Translations under genes and position numbers: made by a program | Shown here: piece after piece, positions 1 to 9,799 of the stretch | How positions within the stretch are numbered: position 1 is the stretch's first letter | How the letters are laid out: each line of letters begins with the position of its first letter | Source: Flavobacterium lutivivi | Lineage (GTDB): Bacteria > Bacteroidota > Bacteroidia > Flavobacteriales > Flavobacteriaceae | Assembly: GCF_014642275.1 (NCBI RefSeq) | Contig: NZ_BMIM01000002.1 | Coordinates: forward strand, 341,292 to 405,291 | Direction of reading: 5' to 3' | Length of the DNA: 64,000 bases | Notes under the pieces: generated by a model | Seen by the model: only the letters and a program-made list of their open reading frames with translations | Told to the model about the DNA's origin: nothing | Database searches by the model: none

Positions 1-944
1 ATAGGCAAAAAGAAAAAAGATAAAGCTCCTAAAACTATCATTAATAATGTTTGCGAAATCCATACTAACCAGCCAAAAGCTGTGCCAGCAGTATCGGGAA
101 TTCCATAGAGTAGAAATATTTCGGCAACAAGTAATGGATAAGCTCCAAAACCACTATTTGTAAATCCAATTGCTAAACTGCCAAAAACGAATGCAATGAT
201 TACTGGACCAATGCCTATATTACTTGTTTCTTTTAGAGCAAAAATGGTTACATAGAACATTAGAAAATAGGTAAACCAAATAAAAAAGGAATGGAATAAA
301 AACCACCATTTATTTTTCATTTTCACGATACTCATCATTCCTTCGATAAGTCCAGATAATTTTTCTTTTAATAGTTGGATGATTTTCCAATTAGAATAAA
401 CCCAAATCAAAGCAAATGCGATTATACTTAACACAGCAAAAATTCCCAAAAAAATTAGTTTTTCAAATGGAATAATTTGCAAAATATAATTTTTTAAAAC
501 TTTGAATTGAACAAAAAACGAGACGATAACAAAAAGAAAAAATATCAATAAATCAATAATTCTCTCTGCTACTATTGTTCCAAAGGCTTTGTCAAAAGGA
601 ATGTCTTCATATTTTTTTAAAACCAATGCTCTTGATATTTCACCAGAACGCGGAATGGTTAAATTCATAAAATAGGCGACACAAACCGCCATTAGATTAT
701 TCTTGAAATGAGAATGATAACCTAATTGTTCAATAGAAAATTTCCAGCGATAGGCTCTTGAAAGAAACCCAAACAAAGCAATAAATAATGAAAGATATAT
801 GTAGAAATAATCGGCATTTTTAAAGTAGCTTTTCATTTCTGCCAACTGCTCAGTAGAGAACTCATTGTATTTATAATAAACGAGATAACCTCCTAATAAT
901 AAAGGAAGTATAATAGAAACCCATTTACTAATTTGCTTTTTCAA
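1..944 (-). CDS. Flippase-like / lysylphosphatidylglycerol synthase TM-region protein (C-terminus cut by window edge)
   Basis: The minus-strand frame is open from 944 to the window edge, so only the C-terminal end is missing. The product is a run of hydrophobic helices separated by short charged loops, with features of the lysylphosphatidylglycerol-synthase transmembrane (UPF0104, flippase-like) family: an early SRAYRWKF-type stretch, LTIPRSGEISRA, then IIDLLIF. These proteins are inner-membrane proteins, often without an attached transferase domain; the substrate here is unknown. The frame has a stop just upstream, and the only early start is TTG at 944 (LKKQISKW); the next ATG is deep in the first soluble loop. 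It follows panD by 4 bp, so it is probably the last gene of the panC-panD transcript. Confidence 0.8.
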   Translation of the reverse strand, partial: MKKQISKWVSIILPLLLGGYLVYYKYNEFSTEQLAEMKSYFKNADYFYIYLSLFIALFGFLSRAYRWKFSIEQLGYHSHFKNNLMAVCVAYFMNLTIPRSGEISRALVLKKYEDIPFDKAFGTIVAERIIDLLIFFLFVIVSFFVQFKVLKNYILQIIPFEKLIFLGIFAVLSIIAFALIWVYSNWKIIQLLKEKLSGLIEGMMSIVKMKNKWWFLFHSFFIWFTYFLMFYVTIFALKETSNIGIGPVIIAFVFGSLAIGFTNSGFGAYPLLVAEIFLLYGIPDTAGTAFGWLVWISQTLLMIVLGALSFFFLP

Positions 945-948
945 ACTT

Positions 949-1299
949 TTAGGTCAATGAGTTATTTTCTTCGTTAGGGAAAACCAACCAAGGTTTAAAG
1001 GTTTTTGCTTTTTCAAAATCCATAATTGCATAGGACATAATAATGATAATGTCGCCTTTATGAACTTTGCGTGCTGCTGGACCATTCAAAGTAATTTCGC
1101 CAGAGTTTTTTGTTCCTTTAATAGCATAGGTTTCAAAGCGTTCACCATTATTGATGTTAACAATCGAAACTTTTTCTCCTTCGATGATGTTAGCAGCATC
1201 CATCAAAGTTTCATCAATAGTGATGCTTCCTATATAATTTAGGTCTGCACCAGTTACTTTTACTCTGTGAATTTTAGATTTTACAATTTGTATTTGCAT
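949..1299 (-). CDS. panD: Aspartate 1-decarboxylase PanD
   Basis: Makes beta-alanine from L-aspartate for pantothenate and CoA synthesis, in the cytoplasm. At 116 residues it has the normal length. The self-cleavage site is present as Gly24-Ser25 in YIGSITID, where Ser25 becomes the pyruvoyl cofactor. Conserved Lys9, the [10 protein letters not shown] segment and the [12 protein letters not shown] segment (Thr/Asn/Arg pocket and oligomer contacts) are also visible. It lies 14 bp downstream of panC on the same strand, so one transcript supplies both substrates-to-product steps of the branch. Family assignment is very secure. Confidence 0.97.
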   Translation of the reverse strand: MQIQIVKSKIHRVKVTGADLNYIGSITIDETLMDAANIIEGEKVSIVNINNGERFETYAIKGTKNSGEITLNGPAARKVHKGDIIIIMSYAIMDFEKAKTFKPWLVFPNEENNSLT

Positions 1300-1313
1300 G
1301 TGGCAAAGGTAAA

Positions 1314-2159
1314 TTAATTAAATGAAATGGTATCTATCAGTCGAATATTGTTAACAAATACAGCTATAAAAGCACGGTATTTTTTGTTTTTGTTTTTTCG
1401 CTTGCATGATACTAAAGTTTTTTCATCTGCAATTTCAAAATATTCCAAATCAAACATATTGGATTTGCTAAAAGTCTTTTTTACAAATTTTGAAACTTCA
1501 TTAGCAGATTTCGTGCCAAAATATTCTTTTGCTTTAATGAGTGTATTGTAAATTATTGAAGCTTCTTTTTTCTCTACATCATTAAGTCTAGCGTTACGAG
1601 AACTCATTGCTAAGCCATTTTTTTCTCTGAAAATAGGGCATCCAATAATTTCTACTTTAAGTTTTTCTTTTTCTACTAATTTCCTGATAATTTGCAATTG
1701 TTGAAAATCTTTTTCACCAAAATAAGCTTTGGTAGGTTTAACAATCTCGAATAATCTCTTAACAATAGTGCCAACACCATCAAAATGACCTGGTCTAAAT
1801 TTTCCTTCCATTTGATTTTCTAAACCATCAAAATCAAATTTCTTTGAAATCGTCTTTCCGTGATACATTTCTTCTACAGAAGGAGCAAAAATTAGAATAG
1901 AATCTGAAACAGATTTTATTTTTTCTACGTCAGTTTCTAATGTTCGCGGATATTTTTTTAAATCTTCAGTATTGTTGAATTGAGTAGGATTTACAAAAAT
2001 ACTTATGACAGTGAAATGATTATCTTTTATCGACTGTTTTAACAGCGATAAATGACCATCGTGTAATGCTCCCATTGTTGGCACAAAACCAATAGTTTTT
2101 TGAGTGTCAGAAATGGTTTTCAGACGATTTGATAATTCTGCTTCGGTAGTAAAAACCAT
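1314..2159 (-). CDS. panC: Pantothenate synthetase PanC
   Basis: ATP-dependent ligase joining pantoate and beta-alanine to form pantothenate. It shows the family signatures in order: [16 protein letters not shown] (HIGH-type nucleotide site), [19 protein letters not shown] and AMSSRNARL (KMSKS-like loop). The frame opens further upstream to an ATG at 2213, but a TAnnTTTG box at 2191-2184 lies inside that extension. The ATG at 2159 (MVFTTEAEL) gives 281 residues, the usual length, and is chosen here. It is followed by panD on the same strand. Confidence 0.95.
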   Translation of the reverse strand: MVFTTEAELSNRLKTISDTQKTIGFVPTMGALHDGHLSLLKQSIKDNHFTVISIFVNPTQFNNTEDLKKYPRTLETDVEKIKSVSDSILIFAPSVEEMYHGKTISKKFDFDGLENQMEGKFRPGHFDGVGTIVKRLFEIVKPTKAYFGEKDFQQLQIIRKLVEKEKLKVEIIGCPIFREKNGLAMSSRNARLNDVEKKEASIIYNTLIKAKEYFGTKSANEVSKFVKKTFSKSNMFDLEYFEIADEKTLVSCKRKNKNKKYRAFIAVFVNNIRLIDTISFN

Positions 2160-2183
2160 CACAAATAGATTAGTAATTCGGTG

Positions 2184-2191
2184 CAAACTTA
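2184..2191 (-). promoter_or_regulatory. Probable panC promoter -7 box
   Basis: TAAGTTTG on the minus strand matches the Bacteroidetes -7 consensus TAnnTTTG and ends 25 bp before the preferred panC start. No clear TTG -33 element was seen at the usual distance, so this is a motif match only. Confidence 0.5.
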
Positions 2192-2222
2192 CTATTTTCG
2201 TAAATAACTGCATAAAATTTTG

Positions 2223-2230
2223 TACTTTTG
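2223..2230 (+). promoter_or_regulatory. Probable promoter -7 box for the glgA-like gene
   Basis: TACTTTTG matches TAnnTTTG and lies 38 bp upstream of the ATG at 2269. Together with the minus-strand box at 2184-2191 it forms a divergent promoter pair between panC and the starch-synthase-like gene. Confidence 0.5.
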
Positions 2231-2268
2231 CATGTTTTTTATTGCCAATAAATAAGTAAAAGTAGATT

Positions 2269-3075
2269 ATGGAAGATAAAAGGATATTGTATGTATCATC
2301 AGAAGTGGTACCGTATCTGGCTGAAAATGAGGTTTCTTTAATGTCTTATGATGTTCCAAAAATGGTTAATGATCAAGGTGGTCAAATACGCATTTTTATG
2401 CCTCGTTATGGCAATATTAATGAAAGAAGACATCAATTACACGAAGTGATTAGGCTTTCTGGAATGAATTTGGTAGTAAATGATTTAGACATGCCATTAA
2501 TCATAAAAGTAGCATCTATTCCAAAAGAAAGAATACAAGTGTATTTTATTGATAACGATGAATATTTTAAAAGAAAAGCTACGTTTACTGATGAAGATGG
2601 AGTTTTGTATCCAGATAATGATGAGCGAGCAATCTTTTTTGCAAAAGGAGTTGTAGAAACAGTTAAAAAACTTAATTGGGTTCCAGATATTATCCACGTT
2701 CATGGTTGGTTAGCATCTCTACTCCCAGTTTACATGAAGCATTATTATAAAAATGAGGCGTTATTTTCTGAAACAAAAATAGTTACCTCAGTTTATGGTC
2801 AATCATTTGAAGGTACACTAGATAAGGAAATGGTAAATAAAGTAAAATTTGATAACGTTCCACTAGACTCTATACAAGACCTATCGAATCCTGATTATGA
2901 AAATCTTTTGAAAGCAGCTGTTAATCATTCTGATGGTGTAATAATTGCATCAGAAAATGTTTCTTCAAGTTTAACAAAATTTATAGAATCATCTGACAAA
3001 CCTTTTTTACCTTTCGTCGCCAAAGAACAATTTGCTTCGGCATATACAGATTTTTATAAAAAATTGCTTTCTTAA
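2269..3075 (+). CDS. Starch/glycogen synthase catalytic-domain-like protein (N-terminal half only)
   Basis: 268 residues resembling only the N-terminal Rossmann half of GT5 glycogen/starch synthases: [11 protein letters not shown] at the start, [11 protein letters not shown], and [15 protein letters not shown] with the HVHGW motif. The KTGG-type ADP-glucose loop expected after the first strand is replaced by [10 protein letters not shown], and the C-terminal nucleotide-sugar-binding half is absent. It is therefore unlikely to be a full glycogen synthase. From memory, short homologues next to panC and a DUF4270 gene are common in Flavobacterium, which argues for a conserved role, not decay. 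That role is unknown. It ends 13 bp before the lipoprotein gene. Confidence 0.75.
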   Translation: MEDKRILYVSSEVVPYLAENEVSLMSYDVPKMVNDQGGQIRIFMPRYGNINERRHQLHEVIRLSGMNLVVNDLDMPLIIKVASIPKERIQVYFIDNDEYFKRKATFTDEDGVLYPDNDERAIFFAKGVVETVKKLNWVPDIIHVHGWLASLLPVYMKHYYKNEALFSETKIVTSVYGQSFEGTLDKEMVNKVKFDNVPLDSIQDLSNPDYENLLKAAVNHSDGVIIASENVSSSLTKFIESSDKPFLPFVAKEQFASAYTDFYKKLLS

Positions 3076-3088
3076 TAATTTAGAGTTT

Positions 3089-4831
3089 ATGCAGATTAAA
3101 TCATTTTTTAAATACTTGCCTTTTGTATTACTTTTATCATTCATTTCGTGTGATAAAGATTTTAATGAAATTGGAACCGATATTGTTGGTGGTGATAATG
3201 ATCACTACAATATGACGAGATATACTGATGCCACCGTAAAAGCATATAATCAAAAAATAGGACCAGTTGCCACAAATAATCTTCCTATTAATCCATTAGG
3301 GATATATTCTAATCCAGGATTTGGAACGATGACTGCTAATTTTGTAACTCAATTAGAGTTATCGACTACAAGTCCTACTTTTAATAATACTGATACTGAT
3401 AATTATCAAACACTTCCTGTCGTTGATAGTGTGATTTTAAATATTCCTTATTTCAGCAGAGTTCTTGACACAGATGATGAAGGAAAAAAAACGTATCAAT
3501 TAGACTCTATTTATGGTCAAAATCAATCAAAATTTAAGTTAAGTGTTTATCGTTCAAATTATTTTTTGAGGGATTTAGATCCTGATCAACAGTTGGGAGA
3601 ACAACAGTTGTTTTATAATGATAATACTGGAGTTGATGCAAATTATGACCCTATTGCTCTAAATAGTTCAGCAAATACAGCAGAAAACACTCAGTTTTTC
3701 TTTGACCCAAGAGAACACAAAACGACTATTACAGATGAAGAAGGAAATGTAGATGATACACGTTTTGCTCCATCAATGAGACTTCATTTAGACACAAATT
3801 ATTTCAACCAAGCAATTATAAATGCACCTAGTAGCCAATTAGAGTCAAATGCTTTGTTTAAAAATTATTTTAGAGGATTATACTTCAAAGTAGAAAGTTT
3901 GGGCAATGAAGGAAACATGGCAATGATAAACTTCAAAGGAGGAACGATTACCATGTACTACAAAGAGGATAAAAAAACCACTACTGATAATGTTGATACC
4001 TTTACACGTGTTGATAAAACCTTGATGATGAAACTTTCTGGAAACACAGTTAGTCTTCAATCTTACAACGATGATTCAAATTATTCTGCTGGTGCAAATA
4101 ACCCTAATGAAGCCGAAAAATTATATTTAAAAGGCGGGCAAGGTTCGGTAGCGGTAATTGATTTGTTCGGCTCAGTAGATACCAAAGGATATGAAGATAA
4201 TCCAACCTACAACGAAAATTTACCAATAAGTAATACAAATCCAAAGTATATTTTAACTGGGCCAAACGGTGTTTCAGATGAAATAGACGATATGAAATAT
4301 AATGGTTGGATGATTAATGAAGCAAACTTGACATTCTATGTAGATAAAACCTATATGTCTAACACAAAGACGATAGAACCTAATAGATTGTTTCTTTATG
4401 ACATCACAAACAATAAAGTTTTAATAGATTACACAGTTGATTTATCTACTAATAGTTCATACCCTAAATACGGTAAAGTAGTTCATAGCGGTATGCTTCT
4501 AAACGATGACAATACCATTACAAAACAAATAAAAGATGAAGATGGCGTGATTACTAACAAAGGTGGAAAATATAAAATTAGATTAACCAATCACATCCGA
4601 AATTTAATAAACAAGGACTCTACCAATGTTAGACTAGGATTAGCTATTACAGAAAATATTAATACTGTAAGTTTTTCCAAAATTAAAACGCCTGTTTCTA
4701 CTACAAATAAACTTCCTACTATGACAGTACTAAGTCCTCTTGGGACAGTATTGTATGGAACCAGTTCTAATGTGCCAGAAGCACAAAGACTGAAATTAGA
4801 AATATATTATACCAAACCAAACCAAAATTAA
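3089..4831 (+). CDS. DUF4270 family lipoprotein
   Basis: About 580 residues. The preferred start is ATG at 3089 (MQIKSFF), followed by a hydrophobic signal and a lipobox LSFISC-D, so the mature protein is a lipid-anchored envelope protein. The frame extends upstream to 3032, but that would overlap the previous gene and bury the signal peptide. The opening [14 protein letters not shown] and the repeated [12 protein letters not shown] and [10 protein letters not shown]-type beta-strand segments fit the DUF4270 family of Bacteroidetes, whose function is not known. It is followed 12 bp later by glmS. The association with a GT5-like gene and glmS suggests, by inference only, an envelope or polysaccharide link. 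Confidence 0.85.
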   Translation: MQIKSFFKYLPFVLLLSFISCDKDFNEIGTDIVGGDNDHYNMTRYTDATVKAYNQKIGPVATNNLPINPLGIYSNPGFGTMTANFVTQLELSTTSPTFNNTDTDNYQTLPVVDSVILNIPYFSRVLDTDDEGKKTYQLDSIYGQNQSKFKLSVYRSNYFLRDLDPDQQLGEQQLFYNDNTGVDANYDPIALNSSANTAENTQFFFDPREHKTTITDEEGNVDDTRFAPSMRLHLDTNYFNQAIINAPSSQLESNALFKNYFRGLYFKVESLGNEGNMAMINFKGGTITMYYKEDKKTTTDNVDTFTRVDKTLMMKLSGNTVSLQSYNDDSNYSAGANNPNEAEKLYLKGGQGSVAVIDLFGSVDTKGYEDNPTYNENLPISNTNPKYILTGPNGVSDEIDDMKYNGWMINEANLTFYVDKTYMSNTKTIEPNRLFLYDITNNKVLIDYTVDLSTNSSYPKYGKVVHSGMLLNDDNTITKQIKDEDGVITNKGGKYKIRLTNHIRNLINKDSTNVRLGLAITENINTVSFSKIKTPVSTTNKLPTMTVLSPLGTVLYGTSSNVPEAQRLKLEIYYTKPNQN

Positions 4832-4843
4832 AAAACTAAAATT

Positions 4844-6691
4844 ATGTGTGGAATTGTTGGATATATAGGACATAGAGAAGCTTATCCTATAGTAATTAAA
4901 GGCTTAAAAAGACTTGAATATAGAGGTTACGATAGTGCTGGGATTATGCTTTTTGATAAAGAAGGCGATTTAAAAATCTCTAAAACCAAAGGAAAAGTTG
5001 CCGATTTAGAAGAAAAATCAAAAGAAATTATTTCTGCCGCAACTATTGGAATGGGTCATACTAGATGGGCAACTCATGGTGTTCCAAATGATGTGAACTC
5101 TCATCCACATTTATCAAATTCAGGAAACTTGGCAATAATTCATAATGGTATTATTGAAAATTATGAACCGCTAAAAAAAGAGTTAATTAAAAGAGGATAT
5201 ACTTTTACCTCGGATACTGATACTGAAGTTTTAGTAAATCTTATAGAAGATGTTAAGAAAAAAGACAATCTAAAACTCGGGAAAGCAGTTCAGGTAGCAC
5301 TAAATCAAGTAGTAGGTGCTTATGCAATTTGTGTTTTTGATAGAGAAAAGCCAGATGAAATTGTTGTAGCAAGACTTGGAAGTCCATTAGCAATTGGAGT
5401 TGGTAAAGATGAGTTTTTCATAGCATCTGACGCTTCACCTTTTATAGAATATACATCCAATGCCATTTATCTTGAAGATGAAGAAATGGCTGTTGTAAGA
5501 CTTCATAAGCCATTAAAAATTAGAAAAATAAAAGACGACTCTTTGGTTGACCCATATATTCAGGAATTGAAAATGAATCTTGAGCAAATTGAAAAAGGCG
5601 GATACGAACATTTCATGCTCAAAGAAATTTATGAACAACCAAATGTTATAAAAGATACATACAGAGGAAGATTACATGCCAATGAAGGTATTATTCAAAT
5701 GGCTGGAGTTGAAGATAACCTCGAAAAATTCCTAAATGCTGATAGAATTCTTATCGTAGCATGTGGAACATCTTGGCATGCAGGATTAGTAGCAGAGTAT
5801 GTGTTTGAAGAATTTACTAGAATTCCTGTAGAAGTTGAATATGCATCTGAATTTAGATATAGAAATCCAATCATCTCTTCGAAAGATGTAGTTGTTGCAA
5901 TTTCTCAATCAGGAGAAACAGCAGACACATTAGCTGCAATAAAACTTGCAAAAGAAAAAGGCGCATTTGTTTTTGGTGTTTGTAATGTAGTAGGTTCATC
6001 TATCTCCAGAGAAACTCACGCTGGAGCTTACACTCATGCTGGTCCAGAAATTGGTGTTGCCTCTACAAAAGCATTTACCACTCAAATCACAGTTTTAACA
6101 ATGATTGCTCTTAGACTTTCTAAAGCAAAAGGAACACTTTCAAATTCTGATTACTTCAGATACTTGCAAGAATTGGAAATCATTCCAGAAAAAGTTCAAG
6201 AAGCCTTGATGACTAACGAGCATGCAAAAGAAATTGCAGAAAAATTTAAAAATTCTACCAACTGTCTTTATTTGGGTAGAGGTTATAATTTTCCTGTAGC
6301 ACTTGAAGGAGCTTTAAAATTAAAAGAAATATCATACATTCATGCTGAAGGATATCCTGCTGCTGAAATGAAACATGGACCAATTGCCTTGATTGATGAG
6401 CAAATGCCAGTAATTGTTATTGCGCCAAAACAAGGTCATTATGATAAAGTAGTGAGCAATATTCAGGAAATAAAATCTAGAAGTGGTAAGATTATTGCTA
6501 TTGTTACAAAAGGAGATACACAAGTTAAGGAATTATCAGATCACATTATTGAAATACCTGAAACTTCTGATGCATTATCGCCTTTGATTACTACTATTCC
6601 TCTACAATTATTATCTTATCACATAGCTGTATTGAGAGGATGTAACGTTGATCAACCAAGAAATCTAGCAAAATCGGTTACGGTAGAATAA
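4844..6691 (+). CDS. glmS: Glutamine--fructose-6-phosphate aminotransferase (isomerizing) GlmS
   Basis: Makes glucosamine-6-phosphate from fructose-6-phosphate and glutamine, the entry step to UDP-GlcNAc for peptidoglycan and lipid A. 615 residues is the normal length. The N-terminal glutaminase domain begins MCGIVGYIG, so Cys2 is the nucleophile, and continues with TRWATHG and the NGIIENY segment. Two SIS domains follow (ACGTSWHAG, SQSGETADT, AEGYPAAEMKHGP), and the conserved C-terminus DQPRNLAKSVTVE is intact. No glmS ribozyme-like structure is apparent in the 12-bp leader. A strong hairpin terminator follows. Confidence 0.98.
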   Translation: MCGIVGYIGHREAYPIVIKGLKRLEYRGYDSAGIMLFDKEGDLKISKTKGKVADLEEKSKEIISAATIGMGHTRWATHGVPNDVNSHPHLSNSGNLAIIHNGIIENYEPLKKELIKRGYTFTSDTDTEVLVNLIEDVKKKDNLKLGKAVQVALNQVVGAYAICVFDREKPDEIVVARLGSPLAIGVGKDEFFIASDASPFIEYTSNAIYLEDEEMAVVRLHKPLKIRKIKDDSLVDPYIQELKMNLEQIEKGGYEHFMLKEIYEQPNVIKDTYRGRLHANEGIIQMAGVEDNLEKFLNADRILIVACGTSWHAGLVAEYVFEEFTRIPVEVEYASEFRYRNPIISSKDVVVAISQSGETADTLAAIKLAKEKGAFVFGVCNVVGSSISRETHAGAYTHAGPEIGVASTKAFTTQITVLTMIALRLSKAKGTLSNSDYFRYLQELEIIPEKVQEALMTNEHAKEIAEKFKNSTNCLYLGRGYNFPVALEGALKLKEISYIHAEGYPAAEMKHGPIALIDEQMPVIVIAPKQGHYDKVVSNIQEIKSRSGKIIAIVTKGDTQVKELSDHIIEIPETSDALSPLITTIPLQLLSYHIAVLRGCNVDQPRNLAKSVTVE

Positions 6692-6716
6692 TTACCTAAC
6701 TTATTTTTAAATAATA

Positions 6717-6738
6717 AAGCGTGAATTTATTCACGCTT
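6717..6738 (+). terminator. Rho-independent terminator after glmS
   Basis: AAGCGTGAA and TTCACGCTT form a perfect 9-bp stem with a TTTA loop, followed by a run of T. It closes the operon of starch-synthase-like gene, DUF4270 gene and glmS. Confidence 0.85.
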
Positions 6739-6995
6739 TTTTTGTGTTAAAAAAATGCTTTTTATTTAATTTATTTCTTAATATTTATATGTGTGCATAT
6801 TATAATATTGAATATATGTTAAAAAATTAAATATTAAATAAAAAAATAACAAAAAAATAAAGATTAATAAAATTATTTATTCCTAAAATTAGGATATTTA
6901 TATCGAAAAAAATTAAAAAAACTCGATGCTTTTTTGATAATTAAAAAAAAATATTTGTACTTTGGCATCATAAACCAACAAATTTTAAAACCAAT
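6739..6995 (+). promoter_or_regulatory. AT-rich intergenic region with promoter for the TonB receptor gene
   Basis: The gene-free stretch between glmS and the receptor gene is almost entirely A/T and contains no credible reading frame. A TTG at 6934-6936 and a TACTTTG at 6958-6964 (one base short of TAnnTTTG) are separated by 21 bp, giving a plausible -33/-7 pair with a leader of about 25 bp. Nothing else is recognisable. Confidence 0.45.
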
Positions 6996-9785
6996 ATGAA
7001 GATTTATTTATTTATCGTCACATTGTTTTTTTGTAGCATTTCATTTGCTCAAACTACAATTACGGGTTCGGTAAAAGATAGTAAAAACGAACCAATTCCT
7101 GGAGCCAATATCAAAGTGTCGGGAGAAAGCGCAGGAACAATATCAGACAATGATGGTAATTTTACATTAAAAACATCCAAAAAACCACCTTTCGATATAG
7201 AAGTATCAAGTGTTGGTTATGGTGCAAAAAAAGTAAAAATTACTTCAGACAACCAAAAGGTAACAGCGATATTAGCTGACGAAGAAACAAAACTTGATGA
7301 AATTGTTGTTTCTGCTTCTAGAACTCCAGAACGTATTCTAGAGTCGCCAGTTACAGTTGAAAGAATGAGTGCAAAAGAGGTGAAAAACACTTCTTCGGCA
7401 ACGTTTTATGAAGGACTTGAAAACCTCAAAGAAGTTCATTTCAACACAAGTTCATTAAACTTTAAATCAATAAACACAAGAGGATTTGCAACAGTTGCCA
7501 ACAATAGATTTATGCAACTAGTTGATGGAATGGACAATTCTTCGCCTGCTTTAAACTTTGTTTTGGGTAACCTAATTGGATTATCTGAACTAGATGTAGC
7601 AAGTGTTGAGTTACTTCCTGGAGCATCTTCGGCTCTTTATGGTGCTAATGCATTCAACGGTATTATGTTTATGAATAGCAAAAGTCCATTTACTAATCAA
7701 GGATTAAGTTTTTATTTTAAATATGGTCAAACCAACCAAGAAGTTGCAGGAACTAATGATTATTGGGATTTTGGAATTAGAGCTGCACATGCTTTCTCAA
7801 AACATTTTGCAGGTAAAGCAAACTTCACCTTCACAAAAGCTACTGAGTGGATTGCAGATGATAGAAGAAGTATGACAGGTGGTTCTATTGGCCATGATAA
7901 CAATACAAACTATGATGGTTTAAACACCTATGGTGATGAGGTTACAACTTTTATCAACAACGTAGGTCAAGTTTCTAGAACAGGTTATGCAGAGAAAGAC
8001 TTGAGTGATAATAAACTGGAAAACATCAAAGCTGATTTTTCTCTTCACTTTAAACCTTTCGACAATGATTTTGAAATTATTGGAAGCCACAAAATAGGAA
8101 TTGGTAACACTATATATCAAGGTGCAAATCGCTACAGACTTGAGAATTTTGTGATGCAACAAACTAAACTTGAGGTAAAAGGGAAAAACTTCTTTGTTAG
8201 AGGTTATATGACAACTGAAGATGCTGGTGATTCTTATGACATGCGTTTTGCTGCTTGGAATATTAACAGAAAAGCAAAAGGAGATACAGCTTGGTTTACA
8301 GATTATGCAACAGCATACTTACAATCACAAATATTTTTAGGCTTCAATGCTAATCAAGCAGCTACATTTGCAAGAGGTTTTGCAGATTATAATATCAATA
8401 ACACACCTCTACCATTAACGCCTAATGGTTTGCCAAGATTTTTACCAGGTAGTGCAGAATTTAAAAATGCATTAGAACTAGTAAAACAAGATGCTGACTT
8501 CACAACAGGTTCTAAGTTTGTGGACAACTCAAAAATTTACCATTCAGATGTAAATTATAATTTCAAAGACTTAATCAAGTTTGCTGAATTCCAATTAGGT
8601 GGTTCATTCCGAAGATATTCATTAAACTCTGATGGAACAATCTTTACAGATTATGATGGTGCTATTGAGTATGATGAATATGGTGCATATGCTCAAATGC
8701 AAAAGAAATTTATGAATGATAGATTGAAATTTACTGGCTCCATTCGTTATGATAAATCAGAATTATTTGACGGACAATATTCACCAAGAATTTCATTTGT
8801 TTATTCGGCTGGTGCAAATAAAAACCACAATTTCAGAGCATCATTCCAAACAGGTTTTAGAAACCCTACAACTCAAGATTTGTACATAGGATTGAACTTA
8901 GGGCCATTCGCTTTAATCGGTTCTGCTAAAGATAACTTAGACAGATACAACGAAGTAGTAAATGTTAGTCAAAATGCTCAAGTAACACTTGGTCAACCAG
9001 CTACATTACCTTTGTCAGGTTCTAATGCCTATACAAACGCTTATACATTAGCTTCTGTTCAAGCATTTGCAGCTTCACAAAACCCTGCAGATTTACAAGT
9101 TGCAAATATTAATCTAGTAAAACCCGAGCAAGTAAAAGCTTTTGAAGCAGGTTATAAATCAGTTTTAGGGAATGGTTTATCAGTTGACATCAACGGATAT
9201 TACAATATCTACAATGATTTCATGAGTACATCTAGAGTTATTTCTCCATATTATGGAACTGTTGGAACAGACTCTTCAAACGCTCAAGTTCAGTTGTCTT
9301 ATGCTGCTCTAGCAAATGGTGACAGAAGAGTTTATCAAGTATATTCAAACTCAGCTACAGAAATTACATCTTATGGATTTGGAGTAGGATTATCTAAAAA
9401 AGTTTATAAAAACTTTGAGTTAGGCGTAAACTATAACCATGCTAACTTTGATTTTGATCAAGAAAAAGATCCTTCATTCATAGCTGGTTTCAATACTCCA
9501 AGACATAGAGTAAAAGCATCATTGAGTAATGAAAGTTTATTCAAAAACTTTGGATTTGCAGTAAACGGAAGATGGACAGATGAATACCTATGGCAATCAT
9601 CGTTTGCTGATGGAACAATTCCAGCTACAACGGTGTTTGACGCACAAGTAACATATAAAATTCCAGTTATTAAATCGGTACTTAAATTAAGTGCTTCAAA
9701 TATTGGTGGAGGCGATTATTTACAAGTAGTTGGCGCTGGAAGAATAGGTCAAGTATATCTTGCTTCATTAACAATTAACCCTTAA
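6996..9785 (+). CDS. TonB-dependent receptor with CarboxypepD-regulatory-like domain
   Basis: Outer-membrane beta-barrel of 929 residues taking up an unidentified ligand with TonB energy. A signal peptide ends near SFAQ (about residue 19). A carboxypeptidase-regulatory-like beta domain follows (TITGSVKDSKNEPIPGANI to about residue 105), then a plug with LDEIVVSASRTPERILESPVTVERM and VELLPGASSALYGANAFNGIMFM, then a long barrel with many aromatic-ending strands. It lacks the SusC length and signature, and no SusD follows. The next gene, 14 bp downstream, is an SGNH-like lipoprotein, so the pair probably acts together at the cell surface; lipid or ester substrates are possible but unproven. Confidence 0.9.
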   Translation: MKIYLFIVTLFFCSISFAQTTITGSVKDSKNEPIPGANIKVSGESAGTISDNDGNFTLKTSKKPPFDIEVSSVGYGAKKVKITSDNQKVTAILADEETKLDEIVVSASRTPERILESPVTVERMSAKEVKNTSSATFYEGLENLKEVHFNTSSLNFKSINTRGFATVANNRFMQLVDGMDNSSPALNFVLGNLIGLSELDVASVELLPGASSALYGANAFNGIMFMNSKSPFTNQGLSFYFKYGQTNQEVAGTNDYWDFGIRAAHAFSKHFAGKANFTFTKATEWIADDRRSMTGGSIGHDNNTNYDGLNTYGDEVTTFINNVGQVSRTGYAEKDLSDNKLENIKADFSLHFKPFDNDFEIIGSHKIGIGNTIYQGANRYRLENFVMQQTKLEVKGKNFFVRGYMTTEDAGDSYDMRFAAWNINRKAKGDTAWFTDYATAYLQSQIFLGFNANQAATFARGFADYNINNTPLPLTPNGLPRFLPGSAEFKNALELVKQDADFTTGSKFVDNSKIYHSDVNYNFKDLIKFAEFQLGGSFRRYSLNSDGTIFTDYDGAIEYDEYGAYAQMQKKFMNDRLKFTGSIRYDKSELFDGQYSPRISFVYSAGANKNHNFRASFQTGFRNPTTQDLYIGLNLGPFALIGSAKDNLDRYNEVVNVSQNAQVTLGQPATLPLSGSNAYTNAYTLASVQAFAASQNPADLQVANINLVKPEQVKAFEAGYKSVLGNGLSVDINGYYNIYNDFMSTSRVISPYYGTVGTDSSNAQVQLSYAALANGDRRVYQVYSNSATEITSYGFGVGLSKKVYKNFELGVNYNHANFDFDQEKDPSFIAGFNTPRHRVKASLSNESLFKNFGFAVNGRWTDEYLWQSSFADGTIPATTVFDAQVTYKIPVIKSVLKLSASNIGGGDYLQVVGAGRIGQVYLASLTINP

Positions 9786-9799
9786 AATTCATTAAAGTC

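Noticed and set aside
2269-3075. Starch-synthase-like gene as a pseudogene fragment
   Set aside because: It lacks the C-terminal half and the KTGG loop, but the frame is intact, has its own promoter box and sits in a gene order I recall as conserved, so it is kept as a real gene.
3878-4060. Minus-strand frame within the DUF4270 gene
   Set aside because: A shadow frame with Cys/Phe/Ile-rich composition typical of antisense reading.
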